NCBI RefSeq assembly: GCF_014218295.1
Contig: NZ_AP023287.1
Location: 2,790,001-2,854,000 of the forward strand
DNA length: 64,000 bases
Direction: 5' to 3'
From: Mycolicibacterium litorale
GTDB lineage: Bacteria; Actinomycetota; Actinomycetes; Mycobacteriales; Mycobacteriaceae
Part shown: in pieces, positions 28,301 through 38,300 of the stretch
Numbering within the stretch: the first letter of the stretch is position 1
Layout: each line of letters opens with the position of its first letter
Translations under genes and position numbers: made by a program
Notes under the pieces: generated by a model
What the model saw: the letters and a program-made list of their open reading frames with translations, nothing else
Told to the model about the DNA's origin: nothing
The model's database searches: none

Positions 28301-31300
28301 GGGCCGCAGCGATCCGATTGCGAAGGCGCCTTCGGCGACGTCGCCGAACGGCCGGATGCCGGCGAATGCGACCGGCAGTACCACGCTCCGCCCGTCGCCG
28401 TGCCCAGCGAGATCGGTGGCGGTTGTCGTGGCGCCGAGCACCTGCACGGCGATGTCCATCATCACCGGATGAAGCAGCAGAGCTCCAGAACCTCGCCTGG
28501 CGGCCGAGGGTAGCCGCACACGGGCACGGGCCTCGCCCGATTCCGACACCGACAGACCGACGATCCCCTGGAACGCCGGACCGTGCTGCTGTCCGGCGCT
28601 GCGCAGGCGCTGGTACAGATCCTCCGGATCCGGACCCGCGGAGGACGTTTCGGCCACCGGCAGTGCGGGCGGTACGGGCAGATCGACTCGTCTCACGCTG
28701 GCAACCGCGTGCGTGGTCCAGGAAGACTCCGACGACCGGGACCGGACCTCGATGCGTGCGTTCGACGCATCACCGGTGAGCGTCGTCGCCACGAGAACTC
28801 CGTCGTCGGTCACCGGCATAACCTGCTCGAGCGACAACTCAGTGATCGTCCAGCGCTCATCCGGTGCGGTGCCGAGCGCTTCGGTCGCCGCGGCGAGCGC
28901 CATCTCGGCGTATGCCGCGCCCGGCAAGACGCACACCTCGTCGATGACATGGTCGCCCAGCCACATCATGTCCGGGTTGAGCCGGTTCTCCCATACCCGC
29001 CTGCCGGTGACCGGGTCGGTGACTCCCACGCCCAGCAGCGGATGGCTGCCGTCACGGCTGGGCCCCGACGTGGGGTTGATCCAGTGCCGGGTGTGGTGCC
29101 ACGGCGTGTGGGGCAGGACGGGATGCGGCTCGGGCGGGTGCGGTGTCTGCGGTGCCGAGACGGTGTGGGTGGCGTTGAGATTGGTGTGGAAGGTGACGGT
29201 GTCGTCGCCGTCGCGCCATAGCGTCCCGATGCTGTGATGATGCTGCTCGGTGAGGGTTTCGCTGATCGCGTGCGTCAGCATGGGGTGCGCGCTGATCTCC
29301 ACGAAGGTGGTGTGGTCGGCGGCCGCCGCGCGGACCGCTTGGCTCAGTCGCACGGGCCGGCGGATGTTCGCCGCCCAGTAGTCGGCGTCGAGGGTCGGCG
29401 TGGTGTCGGCGTCCACGACCGTGGAGATGAACCGGATGCTCGGCGTGCGCGGCGTGAGATCGGTCAGAGCGCGACGCAGCTCGGGCAGAATCGGTTCCAT
29501 CAACGCGTTGTGTGAGGCGACTTCCATGTTCACCCGCTTGGCGAAACGCTGCTGCGCTGCCACCTTGTCGATGAGCGCGTCGACCTGTGCCGGCGGTCCC
29601 GCGATCACGGTCTGCCGCGGCGACGAATACACCGCGAGGCTCACCTCGGGCCAATCGGCGATCAGCGAAGCGGTGGAGTCCGGATCGAGCTCGAGCAGTG
29701 CGACGGCGCCTTGGCCGGCGAGTCGCGACATCAGTTGTGAGCGGATGGCGATCACCCGGAGTCCTTCGGCAACCGTGAGCGCGCCCGAGACCACCGCGGC
29801 GGTGATCTCACCCATGGAGTGACCGATCACCGCGTCCGGGGTGACACCGTAGGAGCGCCACAACTCTGTCAGCGCCAACTGCAGACCCATGATCACCGGC
29901 TGTACGACAGCGTCTCCGTGCACTGCTCGGCCGTCGCCGAGTGCTTCGCGCAGTGAGAACCCCACCTGCTCGACGAATGCCGGTTCCAGGTCGGCGACCG
30001 CTGCGGCGAAGGCCGGTTCGTCGGTCAGCAACTGGCGGCCCATGCCCGGCCATTGCGAACCTTGCCCGGAGTACACGAACACCGTGCCCGGCCCGCAGGG
30101 TCCCTCATGGGCGGGTACCACGCCGGCGGCGGTGTGACCGGCGGCTAGTGCCCGTAGCCCCGCGGCGGCCGCGTCGCCGTTTCGGGCACAGACGGTGGCG
30201 AATCTCTGCTGGCGTGCGCGATGGTGGTTCAGAGTGTGCGCCACATCGGTCAACCGGACACCCGCGGCGGCGTCGGATGTCATCCACTCCGCCAGCGCGG
30301 CCGCCGTGGAGGCGATGCGCTGGGTGGATTTTGCCGACACCACCAGCGTGCTGACGACCGGGTCCGCCGGCCGGTCCACATCTTCGGGCAAGGGCGCTTC
30401 TTCGATCACCACGTGTGCGTTGGTCCCGCTGACACCGAAGGACGAGACCCCGGCGCGGCGTACGCGGTTCACCGCCGGCCAATCCATGCCCTCAGAGGCG
30501 ATGGTGAACTCAGAGGCACCCGGCCCGGCGTGCGGCGTGAGCTCTTCGAAGTTCAAGTGTTTGGGGATGTAGCCGTTGCGCACACTGAGCACGGTCTTGA
30601 TGAAGCCGGCGATCCCTGCGCCGGACTCGAGGTGACCGAGATTCGTCTTCACCGATCCCAGCACGAGCGGCGCGGTATCCGTCCGATCGCCGAAAACGCC
30701 ACTCAGCGCGTCGAGTTCGATCGGATCACCCAGCGCGGTCCCGGTGCCGTGGGCCTCGATGTAGTCGATGTCGGCCGGGGTCAGGCGTGAAGAGGCCAGC
30801 GCTTGCCGCAGCAACGCCTGCTGAGCCGGGCCGTTGGGAACCGTCTGGCCGCTGCTTGCCCCGTCTTGATTGACGGCTGATCCACGCACCAGCGCAAGCA
30901 CCCGATCCCCGTCGCGCAGCGCGTCACCGAGACGCTTGAGCACCACCACACCGGCGCCTTCACTGCGCACGTATCCGTCAGCAGCGGCGTCGAACGTCTT
31001 GCATTGACCGTCCGGGGCGAGCATCCCCCACCGCGACAATGCGATGTTGGCTTCCGGTTTGAGCATCAGGTTCACCCCGGCGGCGAGGGCGGTGTCGCTC
31101 TCGCGGCGGCGCAGGCTCTGGCATGCCAGGTGCACCGACACCAGCGAGGACGAGCACGCGGTGTCCACCACCACTGCCGGACCCCGTACGCCCAGGAAGT
31201 AGGACAACCTGCCCGCCGCGAAGTTCAACGCGTTCCCGAACGGGACATACGCGTCGTACTCGTCGGCGCGGAGCTTGTCGGACAGCGTGAGCATGTAGTC

Positions 31301-31792
31301 GTATCCGGTCATGCCGACGAAGACGGAGGTCTGCGTCCCGCGCAGCGTGTGTGCCGGGATTCCGGCGTTCTCCAGTGCCTCCCAGGAGACTTCGAGCAGC
31401 AACCGCTGTTGCGGATCCATCGCCGCAGCCTCCCGCGGGGAGATCCCGAAGAATTCTGCATCGAACTCGTCGGGCTGCCATGACGTCAAGAATCCGCCGG
31501 ACACGGTGCAGATGGTGCCGGGCACGCTGGTGTCTTCACAGAAGAAGGCATCGGGATCCCAGCGATCGGCCGGGACACGGACGATGCCGCTACGACCGTC
31601 GCGCAACAGCCGCCAGTACTGGTCCGGGCTGTCGACGCCACCGGGCAATCGGCATCCCATTCCCACGACGGCGATCGGCTCCGCCTCGCCTTGCTCGGCA
31701 ATCGCCAATCGCTGGGTCAGATCGTCGATCTTGCGCAGCGCTTCGGTGATGATCGCACGGCGATCCGGCGTCGCAGCAGACATGGAACTCAA
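25307..31792 (-). CDS. ppsC: Polyketide synthase PpsC-like (KS-AT-DH-ER-KR-ACP)
   Basis: A fully reducing module of 2161 aa (PpsC of M. tuberculosis 2188). An N-terminal coiled-coil docking segment (RRAIITEALRKIDDL) precedes the KS with Cys213 (DTACSSS) and EAHGTGT/NLGHLE histidines. AT Ser is near 657 (GHSMGE), with a VASH signature. DH: His948 in GDHVIDEV, Asp near 1111. ER: AGERVLIHSATGGVGLA, near residue 1600. KR: GGMGGVGF near 1779, catalytic Tyr near 1926 (GAYAAAN). ACP: GLDSLMALE near 2078. It adds a two-carbon unit and reduces it completely to a methylene pair. The start overlaps ppsB by 4 bp. Confidence 0.95.
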   Translation of the reverse strand: MSSMSAATPDRRAIITEALRKIDDLTQRLAIAEQGEAEPIAVVGMGCRLPGGVDSPDQYWRLLRDGRSGIVRVPADRWDPDAFFCEDTSVPGTICTVSGGFLTSWQPDEFDAEFFGISPREAAAMDPQQRLLLEVSWEALENAGIPAHTLRGTQTSVFVGMTGYDYMLTLSDKLRADEYDAYVPFGNALNFAAGRLSYFLGVRGPAVVVDTACSSSLVSVHLACQSLRRRESDTALAAGVNLMLKPEANIALSRWGMLAPDGQCKTFDAAADGYVRSEGAGVVVLKRLGDALRDGDRVLALVRGSAVNQDGASSGQTVPNGPAQQALLRQALASSRLTPADIDYIEAHGTGTALGDPIELDALSGVFGDRTDTAPLVLGSVKTNLGHLESGAGIAGFIKTVLSVRNGYIPKHLNFEELTPHAGPGASEFTIASEGMDWPAVNRVRRAGVSSFGVSGTNAHVVIEEAPLPEDVDRPADPVVSTLVVSAKSTQRIASTAAALAEWMTSDAAAGVRLTDVAHTLNHHRARQQRFATVCARNGDAAAAGLRALAAGHTAAGVVPAHEGPCGPGTVFVYSGQGSQWPGMGRQLLTDEPAFAAAVADLEPAFVEQVGFSLREALGDGRAVHGDAVVQPVIMGLQLALTELWRSYGVTPDAVIGHSMGEITAAVVSGALTVAEGLRVIAIRSQLMSRLAGQGAVALLELDPDSTASLIADWPEVSLAVYSSPRQTVIAGPPAQVDALIDKVAAQQRFAKRVNMEVASHNALMEPILPELRRALTDLTPRTPSIRFISTVVDADTTPTLDADYWAANIRRPVRLSQAVRAAAADHTTFVEISAHPMLTHAISETLTEQHHHSIGTLWRDGDDTVTFHTNLNATHTVSAPQTPHPPEPHPVLPHTPWHHTRHWINPTSGPSRDGSHPLLGVGVTDPVTGRRVWENRLNPDMMWLGDHVIDEVCVLPGAAYAEMALAAATEALGTAPDERWTITELSLEQVMPVTDDGVLVATTLTGDASNARIEVRSRSSESSWTTHAVASVRRVDLPVPPALPVAETSSAGPDPEDLYQRLRSAGQQHGPAFQGIVGLSVSESGEARARVRLPSAARRGSGALLLHPVMMDIAVQVLGATTTATDLAGHGDGRSVVLPVAFAGIRPFGDVAEGAFAIGSLRPTEKPDRLAGHVVLTDADGRPLLEIDHIEMMVLRAPGSGDELSDKMFALDWRPTPLDVPVPDAGAAVLLLAEPCDRDETVGAVASTLAAKATAFQWISLTDQEELRSALINSGQSWDHIVLLYPSRDVDDSMPDQQQLDTAQSRTVQAAETVKTISRLGARNSPRLWMITRGAQQLRPDDQVTLAQAGLRGLVRVLTFEHPELNATIVDIEPTGGRSAAALVDELLAGGEHDEVALRDGQRYVRRLVAAPTTVKGQLAPEQRHTVIDIGGPDAFRLQLDQAGRLDGLKVHAAKRVTPQAGQVEIRVTVSALNFSDVLKTMGLYPGLNGQAPVIGGECVGVITEVGDGVDSVQVGQRVIAVAPGTLGSHVTTVEDLVVPVPDELSDNDAATFGVAYLTAWYSLLEVGRLEAGERVLIHSATGGVGLAAVAVAKMVGARVYATAGTEAKRHLLSTLGAEYVGDSRSVDFADEVLEVTDGVGVDVILNSLAGEAITRGVQILAPGGRFVELGKKDVYADASLGLAGLAKSASFSVVDLDLNLRLHPRRHRRMLEDILARAARGDLQPLPVTAFDFDHVIDAFRLMASGGHIGKILVSVPSDGDIRAIAPAPPQPLVTSDGGYIVVGGMGGVGFVAARRLAEQGAGMVVVNGRSGPDADTLAAMAELRARGVRIEVVTGDVAIPGTAERLVSAVQDAGFPLRGVLHSATVLEDQIVLNMSESAVGRVFHPKVAGAWRLHAATAQLDLDWWLVFSSAASLLGSPGQGAYAAANAWLDGLVAYRRSRGLPAVAINWGPWAEVGRGQSFANLGFSMITPEMGMAAMERALAADRATTGVFGLDARQWFQSFPAAAHSSLFSELQDATTVERRGHGRFQAELADMPENERPARVAATIADEICAVLRSTDPIDHSEAMTSLGLDSLMALELRNRLESRLGITLPAALVWAYPTISDLAGALYERMGFEQTPEIPEPESALAEDDLQLLADLVAASEAEVTMEAAES

Positions 31793-34700
31793 CTCACCTT
31801 CTCGGGCAGGGGTACGTCAGCGAAGTCCCGGAGCGATTCGTTTTCCCTCTCGCCGAGCTCGACGAGGTGTGAGGCGAGGGATTCGACTGTCGAGTTGTCG
31901 AAGAGGTCGGGTGACGAGACCTCCACACCGAGTGTGGCGAGGAGCGCCCGTTGCAGGACCACGCTCATCATCGAGTCCATCCCCAACTCGAAGAAGTCGT
32001 CTGCGGGATCGAGGGATTCGGGTGAGGGCAGACCCATCACCGCGGCGATCAACACGCTCACGTGGCGATGCAGCAGGACGCGTCGGCGATCCGCCGGATA
32101 CGTGCGCCACAGCTCCAGCACGTCACCGCCCGGTGCGGACGGGTCGATGTCGTCGTCGTTCCCGTGTTGCGTTCCGGTCGGTTCGATGACCACCAGGCCA
32201 CCCCACAGCCCGGTGTGGTCACGGGCGAAGGTGGCGGCGAGCCCGCTGACGGTCGTGCGGGCCGCGGAGCCGCCGTCGTGGATGTCGGGTGACGGCACCG
32301 CGAGATGAAGTCGCGGTGGCGTGGCCATGGCGGTCAACACCGACGTCAACCGTCGGATGCCGCTGAACAGCCGGTAGCCGGATTCGGCGTCGAATCCGTC
32401 CACCGGCAGTTCCGGGATGAAAAGGACATTCTCGACCGCGCACAGGGCGTCCAGAAGGATTGCGCTGGAGGCATCTTCGGCGAGCGCCGCCGTGGGTAGC
32501 ACTGCCACTTCACCGACCAGTTCGGCCGTCGCGGTGTCGGCGATCAGCAACCACGATCCGTCGGCGAGGTCCGCGGCGGTCCGCACCGTCACCTCGTCGC
32601 GGCGGTCCGCCGGTTGACCGATGCCTGCCGGTGACTTCACCGTCAGCCAGTGGTGGCCGTGGTGCCAGGGGGTGGTGGGGAGTTGGGGATGGGGTTCGGG
32701 TGGGTGTGGTGTGGTGGGTGGTTGGGTGGTGTGGGTGGTGTTGAGGTTGGTGCGGAAAGTGACGGTGTCGTCGGTGTCGCGGGTCAGTGTGCCGACGACG
32801 TGGTGGTGTTTGTCGGCGAGGGTTTCGCTGATCGCGTGGGCGAGCACCGGGTGCGGGCTGATCTCGATAAAGGTGGTGTGAGCGTCGGCGGCAGCCGAGA
32901 CCGCCTGGTGCAGCCGCACCGGCCTGCGCACGTTGGCCGCCCAGTAGTCGGCGTCCAGCGCCGGCGCCGAGGTGGTGGTGTCGACGGTGGAGAAGAACGG
33001 GATCACCGGTGTCCGAGGCGCGAGATCATTCAGGGCAGCGCGTAACTCGCCGAGGATTGGATCCATCAGCGCGGTATGGGACGCGACTTCCATGTTCACC
33101 CGCCGCGCGATTGCGCCCGCCGCTGTCGCCGCATCGATCACCGCGGCCACCGGCGCCGGCGGCCCGGCGATCACGGTCTGGTGCGGCGCGAGGTATCCGG
33201 CGACGCTGACGTCCTCGTACCCGGCGATCAACGCCCCGGTGGCGTCGGCGTCGGAGGTCACCAGCGCGACCGCCCCCTGTCCGGCCAGCCGGGACATCAG
33301 CCGAGACCGCACGGCAATGACCCGCAACCCGTCACGCACCGACAGGGCCCCGGCCACGACCGCGGCAGTGACCTCCCCCATCGAATGACCGATCACCGCA
33401 TCCGGACTCACCCCGTAAGCGCGCCACAACTCGGTCAACGCCAGCTGCAACCCCATGATCACCGGCTGCACCCGCGCATCCCCGGCCACCGCCTCACCAC
33501 CGGCGAGCACCTGACGCAACGAGAAACCCACCTGCTCGACGAACACCGGCTCCAACTCATCGACCGCCGCCGCGAACACCGGCTCGTCGACCAACAACCG
33601 GCGACCCATCCCCGCCCACTGCGAACCCTGACCCGAAAACACCAACACCGTCCCCGAACCACACGGCCCGTCATGCGGATTCACCACGCCGACCGCATGC
33701 CGACCCGCCGACAACGCCCGCAGACCCGCCACCGCCTGAGCCGGATCCCGCGCGCACACGGTCGCGAACTTGGCGTGCCTGGTCCGGTGGTGGTTGAGGG
33801 TGTGGGCGATGTCCGCCAACGGAATATCGGTTTCGGTCATCCAGTCCGCGAGCGCACCCGCGGTGGCGGCGATCCGCTCGCCGGACTTCCCCGAGACCAC
33901 CAGCGTGCTCACCGCGGGGGCGGGTTCCCCCATCACTGGCTCGACCGCAGGGGCCTGTTCGATGACGATGTGGGCGTTGGTGCCACTGACCCCGAACGAC
34001 GACACTCCGGCCCGGCGCGGCCGGTCCACGCCCGGCCACGGCAACCCGTCGGCGGCGATCCGGAACTGCGATGCACCCGGCCCGGCGTGCGGGGTGAGCT
34101 CGCGGAAGTGCAGGTGTTTGGGGATGTAGCCGTGCCGCACGCTGAGCACGGTCTTGATGAAACCGGTGATCCCCGCGCCGGATTCGAGGTGCCCGAGGTT
34201 CGTCTTCACCGACCCGAGCACCAGCGGTGCCGCATCGCCGCGGTCACCGAAGACCGCACTGAGCGCGTCGAGTTCGATCGGATCACCCAGCGCGGTACCG
34301 GTGCCGTGCGCCTCGATGTAATCGATATCGGCAGGCCCGAGCCGCGACGCGGCCAGCGCCTGCCGCAGCAGCGCCTGCTGCGCCGGACCGTTGGGTACCG
34401 TCTGCCCACTGCTCGCGCCGTCCTGGTTGACCGCCGACCCGCGCACCACCGCCAACACCCGGTCACTGTCACGGAGCGCATCGCTGAGTCGTTTGAGCAC
34501 GACCACCCCGCACCCCTCGCTGCGCACATACCCGTCGGCGCCGGCGTCGAAGGTCTTGCACCGCCCGTCCGGAGCCAACATCCCCCACCGGGAACATGCG
34601 ACGCTGTTCTCGGGGCTCAGCATGAGGTTGACGCCGGCGGCCAGTGCGGTGTCGCTCTCGCGGCGGCGCAGGCTCTGACACGCCAGATGCACCGACACCA

Positions 34701-35349
34701 ACGACGACGAACACGCCGTGTCCACCACCACCGCCGGACCCCGCACCCCCAGGAAGTACGACAACCGCCCGGCCGCGAAGTTCGCGGCATTGCCGAACGG
34801 CACGTAGGGGTCGATCTCCTCGTGGCGCAGCTTGTTCGCGAACAGCAGTGAGTAGTCGTTGGTGGTGAGGCCGATGTAGACCGAGGTCTGAGTGCCGCGC
34901 AGGGTGGTCGCGGGAATTCCGGCGTGCTCCAACGCTTCCCAGGTGACCTCCATGAGCAGGCGCTGCTGGGGGTCCATGGCGGCGGCTTCGCGCGGAGAGA
35001 TCCCGAAGAACTCGGCGTCGAACTCATCGGGCTCCCACCCGGTCAGAAACCCGCCCTCGCGGGTGCATATCTTGCCGGGTTCGGCGTTGTCGGCGCTGTA
35101 GAACTCGTCGGCGTCCCACCGTTGCGACGGCACCCGCACGATCCCGGAGCGGCCGTCTTGCAGCAGATTCCAGAACCCGTCTGGGTCGGTGACTCCGCCG
35201 GGCAACCGGCAGCCGAGACCCACCACGGCGATCGGTTCGGTCTCCCCCTGCTCGGCGACCGCCAGCCGCGCCGACAGATCGTCGATCTTGCGCAACGCCT
35301 CGGTGATGATCGCACGGCGATCCGACGACACAGCAGCCATGGAACTCAA
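31789..35349 (-). CDS. ppsB: Polyketide synthase PpsB-like lacking catalytic KR (KS-AT-ACP)
   Basis: A module of 1186 aa; PpsB of M. tuberculosis is 1538 aa. Docking coiled coil 11-33, KS with Cys213, His348, His387, AT with Ser656 (GHSMGE) and VASH at 755-758, then a Thr/Pro/His linker (about 870-900). The ketoreductase structural half is present (GSWLLIAD at 931 to about 1055) and aligns with PpsA up to the ...HPEIWG-type helix, but the whole NADPH-binding catalytic half is missing; a short Asp-rich stretch leads straight to the ACP (GMDSMMSV, Ser1126). The frame is intact, so this is a clean in-frame loss. The expected product is a beta-ketone instead of the second hydroxyl of phthiocerol. 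Confidence 0.93.
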   Translation of the reverse strand: MSSMAAVSSDRRAIITEALRKIDDLSARLAVAEQGETEPIAVVGLGCRLPGGVTDPDGFWNLLQDGRSGIVRVPSQRWDADEFYSADNAEPGKICTREGGFLTGWEPDEFDAEFFGISPREAAAMDPQQRLLMEVTWEALEHAGIPATTLRGTQTSVYIGLTTNDYSLLFANKLRHEEIDPYVPFGNAANFAAGRLSYFLGVRGPAVVVDTACSSSLVSVHLACQSLRRRESDTALAAGVNLMLSPENSVACSRWGMLAPDGRCKTFDAGADGYVRSEGCGVVVLKRLSDALRDSDRVLAVVRGSAVNQDGASSGQTVPNGPAQQALLRQALAASRLGPADIDYIEAHGTGTALGDPIELDALSAVFGDRGDAAPLVLGSVKTNLGHLESGAGITGFIKTVLSVRHGYIPKHLHFRELTPHAGPGASQFRIAADGLPWPGVDRPRRAGVSSFGVSGTNAHIVIEQAPAVEPVMGEPAPAVSTLVVSGKSGERIAATAGALADWMTETDIPLADIAHTLNHHRTRHAKFATVCARDPAQAVAGLRALSAGRHAVGVVNPHDGPCGSGTVLVFSGQGSQWAGMGRRLLVDEPVFAAAVDELEPVFVEQVGFSLRQVLAGGEAVAGDARVQPVIMGLQLALTELWRAYGVSPDAVIGHSMGEVTAAVVAGALSVRDGLRVIAVRSRLMSRLAGQGAVALVTSDADATGALIAGYEDVSVAGYLAPHQTVIAGPPAPVAAVIDAATAAGAIARRVNMEVASHTALMDPILGELRAALNDLAPRTPVIPFFSTVDTTTSAPALDADYWAANVRRPVRLHQAVSAAADAHTTFIEISPHPVLAHAISETLADKHHHVVGTLTRDTDDTVTFRTNLNTTHTTQPPTTPHPPEPHPQLPTTPWHHGHHWLTVKSPAGIGQPADRRDEVTVRTAADLADGSWLLIADTATAELVGEVAVLPTAALAEDASSAILLDALCAVENVLFIPELPVDGFDAESGYRLFSGIRRLTSVLTAMATPPRLHLAVPSPDIHDGGSAARTTVSGLAATFARDHTGLWGGLVVIEPTGTQHGNDDDIDPSAPGGDVLELWRTYPADRRRVLLHRHVSVLIAAVMGLPSPESLDPADDFFELGMDSMMSVVLQRALLATLGVEVSSPDLFDNSTVESLASHLVELGERENESLRDFADVPLPEKVS
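32668..32735 (+). repeat. G-run cluster inside ppsB (G-quadruplex candidate)
   Basis: On the plus strand (the template strand of ppsB) there are at least eight runs of three to five G separated by one to eleven bases, surrounded by GT-only repeats. The coding strand reads as the Thr/Pro/His-rich linker behind the AT domain. The pattern meets the usual G3+N1-7 four-run definition several times over. Confidence 0.6.
33264..33678 (-). repeat. ppsB copy of a near-identical AT-domain repeat
   Basis: Matches 37818-38231 in ppsA at a fixed offset of 4553-4554 bp. From 33350 to 33678 (329 bp) the two copies are identical base for base as read; the upstream ~85 bp have only three differences. The repeat encodes the AT core including GQGSQWAGMG and GHSMGE. 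Confidence 0.9.
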
Positions 35350-38300
35350 CTCAGCCTCTCCGAGAGTTGTTGCAGGAGTTCGTCATCGCTGAACTCGTCG
35401 TAATCGTCGGTGTCGTCGGCCTCGGCGACCTCGATCAGTTCGGGCAGGACGGTGGCCAGGTATTCGGTGAGCCCGTCGACGGTGGGATAGTCGAAGATCA
35501 CCGACGCGGGCAGCGTCTGGCCCAGGCTCTCGCCGAGCGCACGTTTGAGGGTCACGCTCATCAGCGAATCCATGCCGCACTGGAAGAACCCGGCGGACGG
35601 GTCCACCAGTTGGGCATTCGCCAACCCCATCGACGAGGCGACCAACGCCCGCACGTGGGCGCTGAGCATGCGCTCTCGCTCGTCGGCGGGGCAGACGCGG
35701 AGATTACGCCGGAACTCGGTCTCCCGCACCGCGACGGACGTGTCGGCACTGTCCTCGTCCACGCTCTCGACCGGGAGCAACTCGTCGACGATCCGCAGTG
35801 CCGCACGGGTGCGGTACGCCGCGGCGAGGCGCGGCCAGTCGGCGGCGACCACGGTCGAGCGTGCGGGCGCACCCGGGGCGGTGGCGGTCCACAGCGCCTG
35901 GATCGCGACCTCGTCGGGCATAGGCTCGAGACCCGACTCCAGCGTGACCTGGCGTTCGTGTTCGGAGTGGTTGTCCGCCAGAGACTTCCACAGGCCCCAG
36001 TTGACGGCGGTCGCCGGCAGGCCGGCTGCCCGTCGCGCGTAGGCGAAGGTGTCGAGGAACGTGGTGGTGGCGGTGTAGTGCGCCAGCCACCGCGATCCGA
36101 GCAAGCCCGAGACCGACGAGAACAGCACGAACTGTTGGACGTCGGTGGCCAGTGACAGGTCGTGCAGCACCGACACCGCATCGAGTTTCGGTGCGAACAT
36201 CGCGGTGACGTCCTCGTCGGTCATCTCGGCGAGCGTGACCGGGCCACCGCCGAACGCGGCGAGGTAGATGCCGGCCAGTGGGGGCAGGTCGGCACCGAAC
36301 CGGTCGAACACCGCTGCCATCGCCGTCTCGTCCGCGGCGTCGGCGGCCACGGTCACCAGGGTGGTGCCGCGCGCTGCGAGCGTGTCGGCCAGCGCCTGCA
36401 GGCGGTTGCCCGGATTGCGCGACACGGCGACGACGGTTTTCGCGCCCATGTCCGCCAACTGTTGGATGAGGTAGGGGCCGATGTTGCCCGTCGCCCCGAC
36501 GACCAGGTGGCTGCCGTTGGGGTCCACCCCGTCTCCGGATGCCTGCGGCGGTACGGCGCGGCGCAATCGCGCCACCCGGCGCACCCCGGCGCGATAGACC
36601 ACCTGGTCCTCGCCGTCGTCGCTCGCCGCCTCCGCGAGCACACAGCGGGTCGCCAGTCGACCGGGTACCAGTTCGTCCAGGTCGATTGCCGCACCCCAGA
36701 TCTCGGGATGTTCGAGCGCCAGGGTGCGCCCCAGTCCCCACAGCACCGCGTGGCCCGGATTCGCCCGGTCACCCTCGCTCACCGGTTGAGCGTTGCGGGT
36801 CAGCAGGAACAACCGGCCGGGTTCGGGCGTACGCGCCATCGCCACGGCGATGCGGCGGGCGGTCGCGAACAACCGGTGGCCAGACGCCGCGTCGAAGACC
36901 GCGGGGACCGCGGGCGCGAAGAGGACGTGGTCTGCGGTGGCCAATGCCGCCTCGAGCCCGATGTCGTCGGTAGTGTCGTCGAGGACGCCGACTGCCGCTT
37001 CGTCACCCAGTTCCCGCCGGAGCCCGCCGGCCAGTTGCGCGTCGCCGACGACGAGCCAGGAGCCGGTCGCGGGTCGTGCGTCGGTGATGGGCCGGGGCGG
37101 CCACGCCAGTTCGCAGTTCCACTCGGCCGGCACGACGCCCGCGGCCGTCGCGGAGTCGCCGTGCGACGTCGAGATCCGTCGCGGCGCCGAGAGATCCATC
37201 CAGTGCCGGGTGTGCTGCCACGGTGTCGCGGGGAGCACCGGATGTGGTTCGTGCGGATGCGGCGTGAGCGGCGGATGTGTGGTGTGGGTGGCGTTGAGGT
37301 TGGTGTGGAAGGTGACGGTGTCGTCGGTGTCGCGCGACAGCGTGCCGAGGGCGTGGTGGTGCACCTCGCCGAGCGTCTCGGTCACCGCGTTGGTCAGCAT
37401 CGGGTGCGCGCTGATCTCCACGAAGGTGGTGTGGTTTTCGGCGGCGGTGAGGAAGGCCTGGCTCAGCCGCACGGGCCTGCGCACGTTGGCCACCCAGTAG
37501 TCGGCGTCCAGCAGCGGCGCCGTGGTGCTGTCATCGACCGTCGAGATGAACGGGATCGCCGTGGTGTTCGGCGTGAGGTCGGCCAGTTCGGCACGCAACT
37601 CGGCGAGGATCGGGTCCATCAGCGCGGTGTGGGAGGCGACTTCCATGTTGACCCTGCGGGCGAACCTGTTCTGCGCCTGTGCGGCCGCGATCACCGCCTC
37701 GACCCGCTCGGGTGGGCCGGCCACGACCGTCTGACCCGGGGACACGTACCCCGCGATCTCGACACCGGGATGGTCGGCGATGGAGCTCTCGGCGGCGTCG
37801 GCGCCCAGGGTGAGCAGTGCGACCGCCCCCTGTCCGGCCAGCCGGGACATCAGCCGGGACCGCACGGCGATGACCCGCAACCCGTCACGCACCGACAGGG
37901 CTCCGGCCACGACCGCGGCAGTGACCTCCCCCATCGAATGACCGATCACCGCATCCGGACTCACCCCGTAAGCGCGCCACAACTCGGTCAACGCCAGCTG
38001 CAACCCCATGATCACCGGCTGCACCCGCGCATCCCCGGCCACCGCCTCACCACCGGCGAGCACCTGACGCAACGAGAAACCCACCTGCTCGACGAACACC
38101 GGCTCCAACTCATCGACCGCCGCCGCGAACACCGGCTCGTCGACCAACAACCGGCGACCCATCCCCGCCCACTGCGAACCCTGACCCGAAAACACCAACA
38201 CCGTCCCCGAACCACACGGCCCGTCATGCGGCAGGACCACTCCCGTGGCCGCGTGGCCGGCGGCCAACGCCTGCAGGCCCGCCACCGCGTCGAGACCGTC

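Noticed and set aside
32640..32760. GT-rich repeat as a CRISPR or satellite array
   Set aside because: No regular unit or spacers; it encodes a linker also found in neighbouring pps genes.
33264..38231. Long repeat as an insertion sequence
   Set aside because: No terminal inverted repeats or transposase; both copies are in-frame AT-domain coding sequence.
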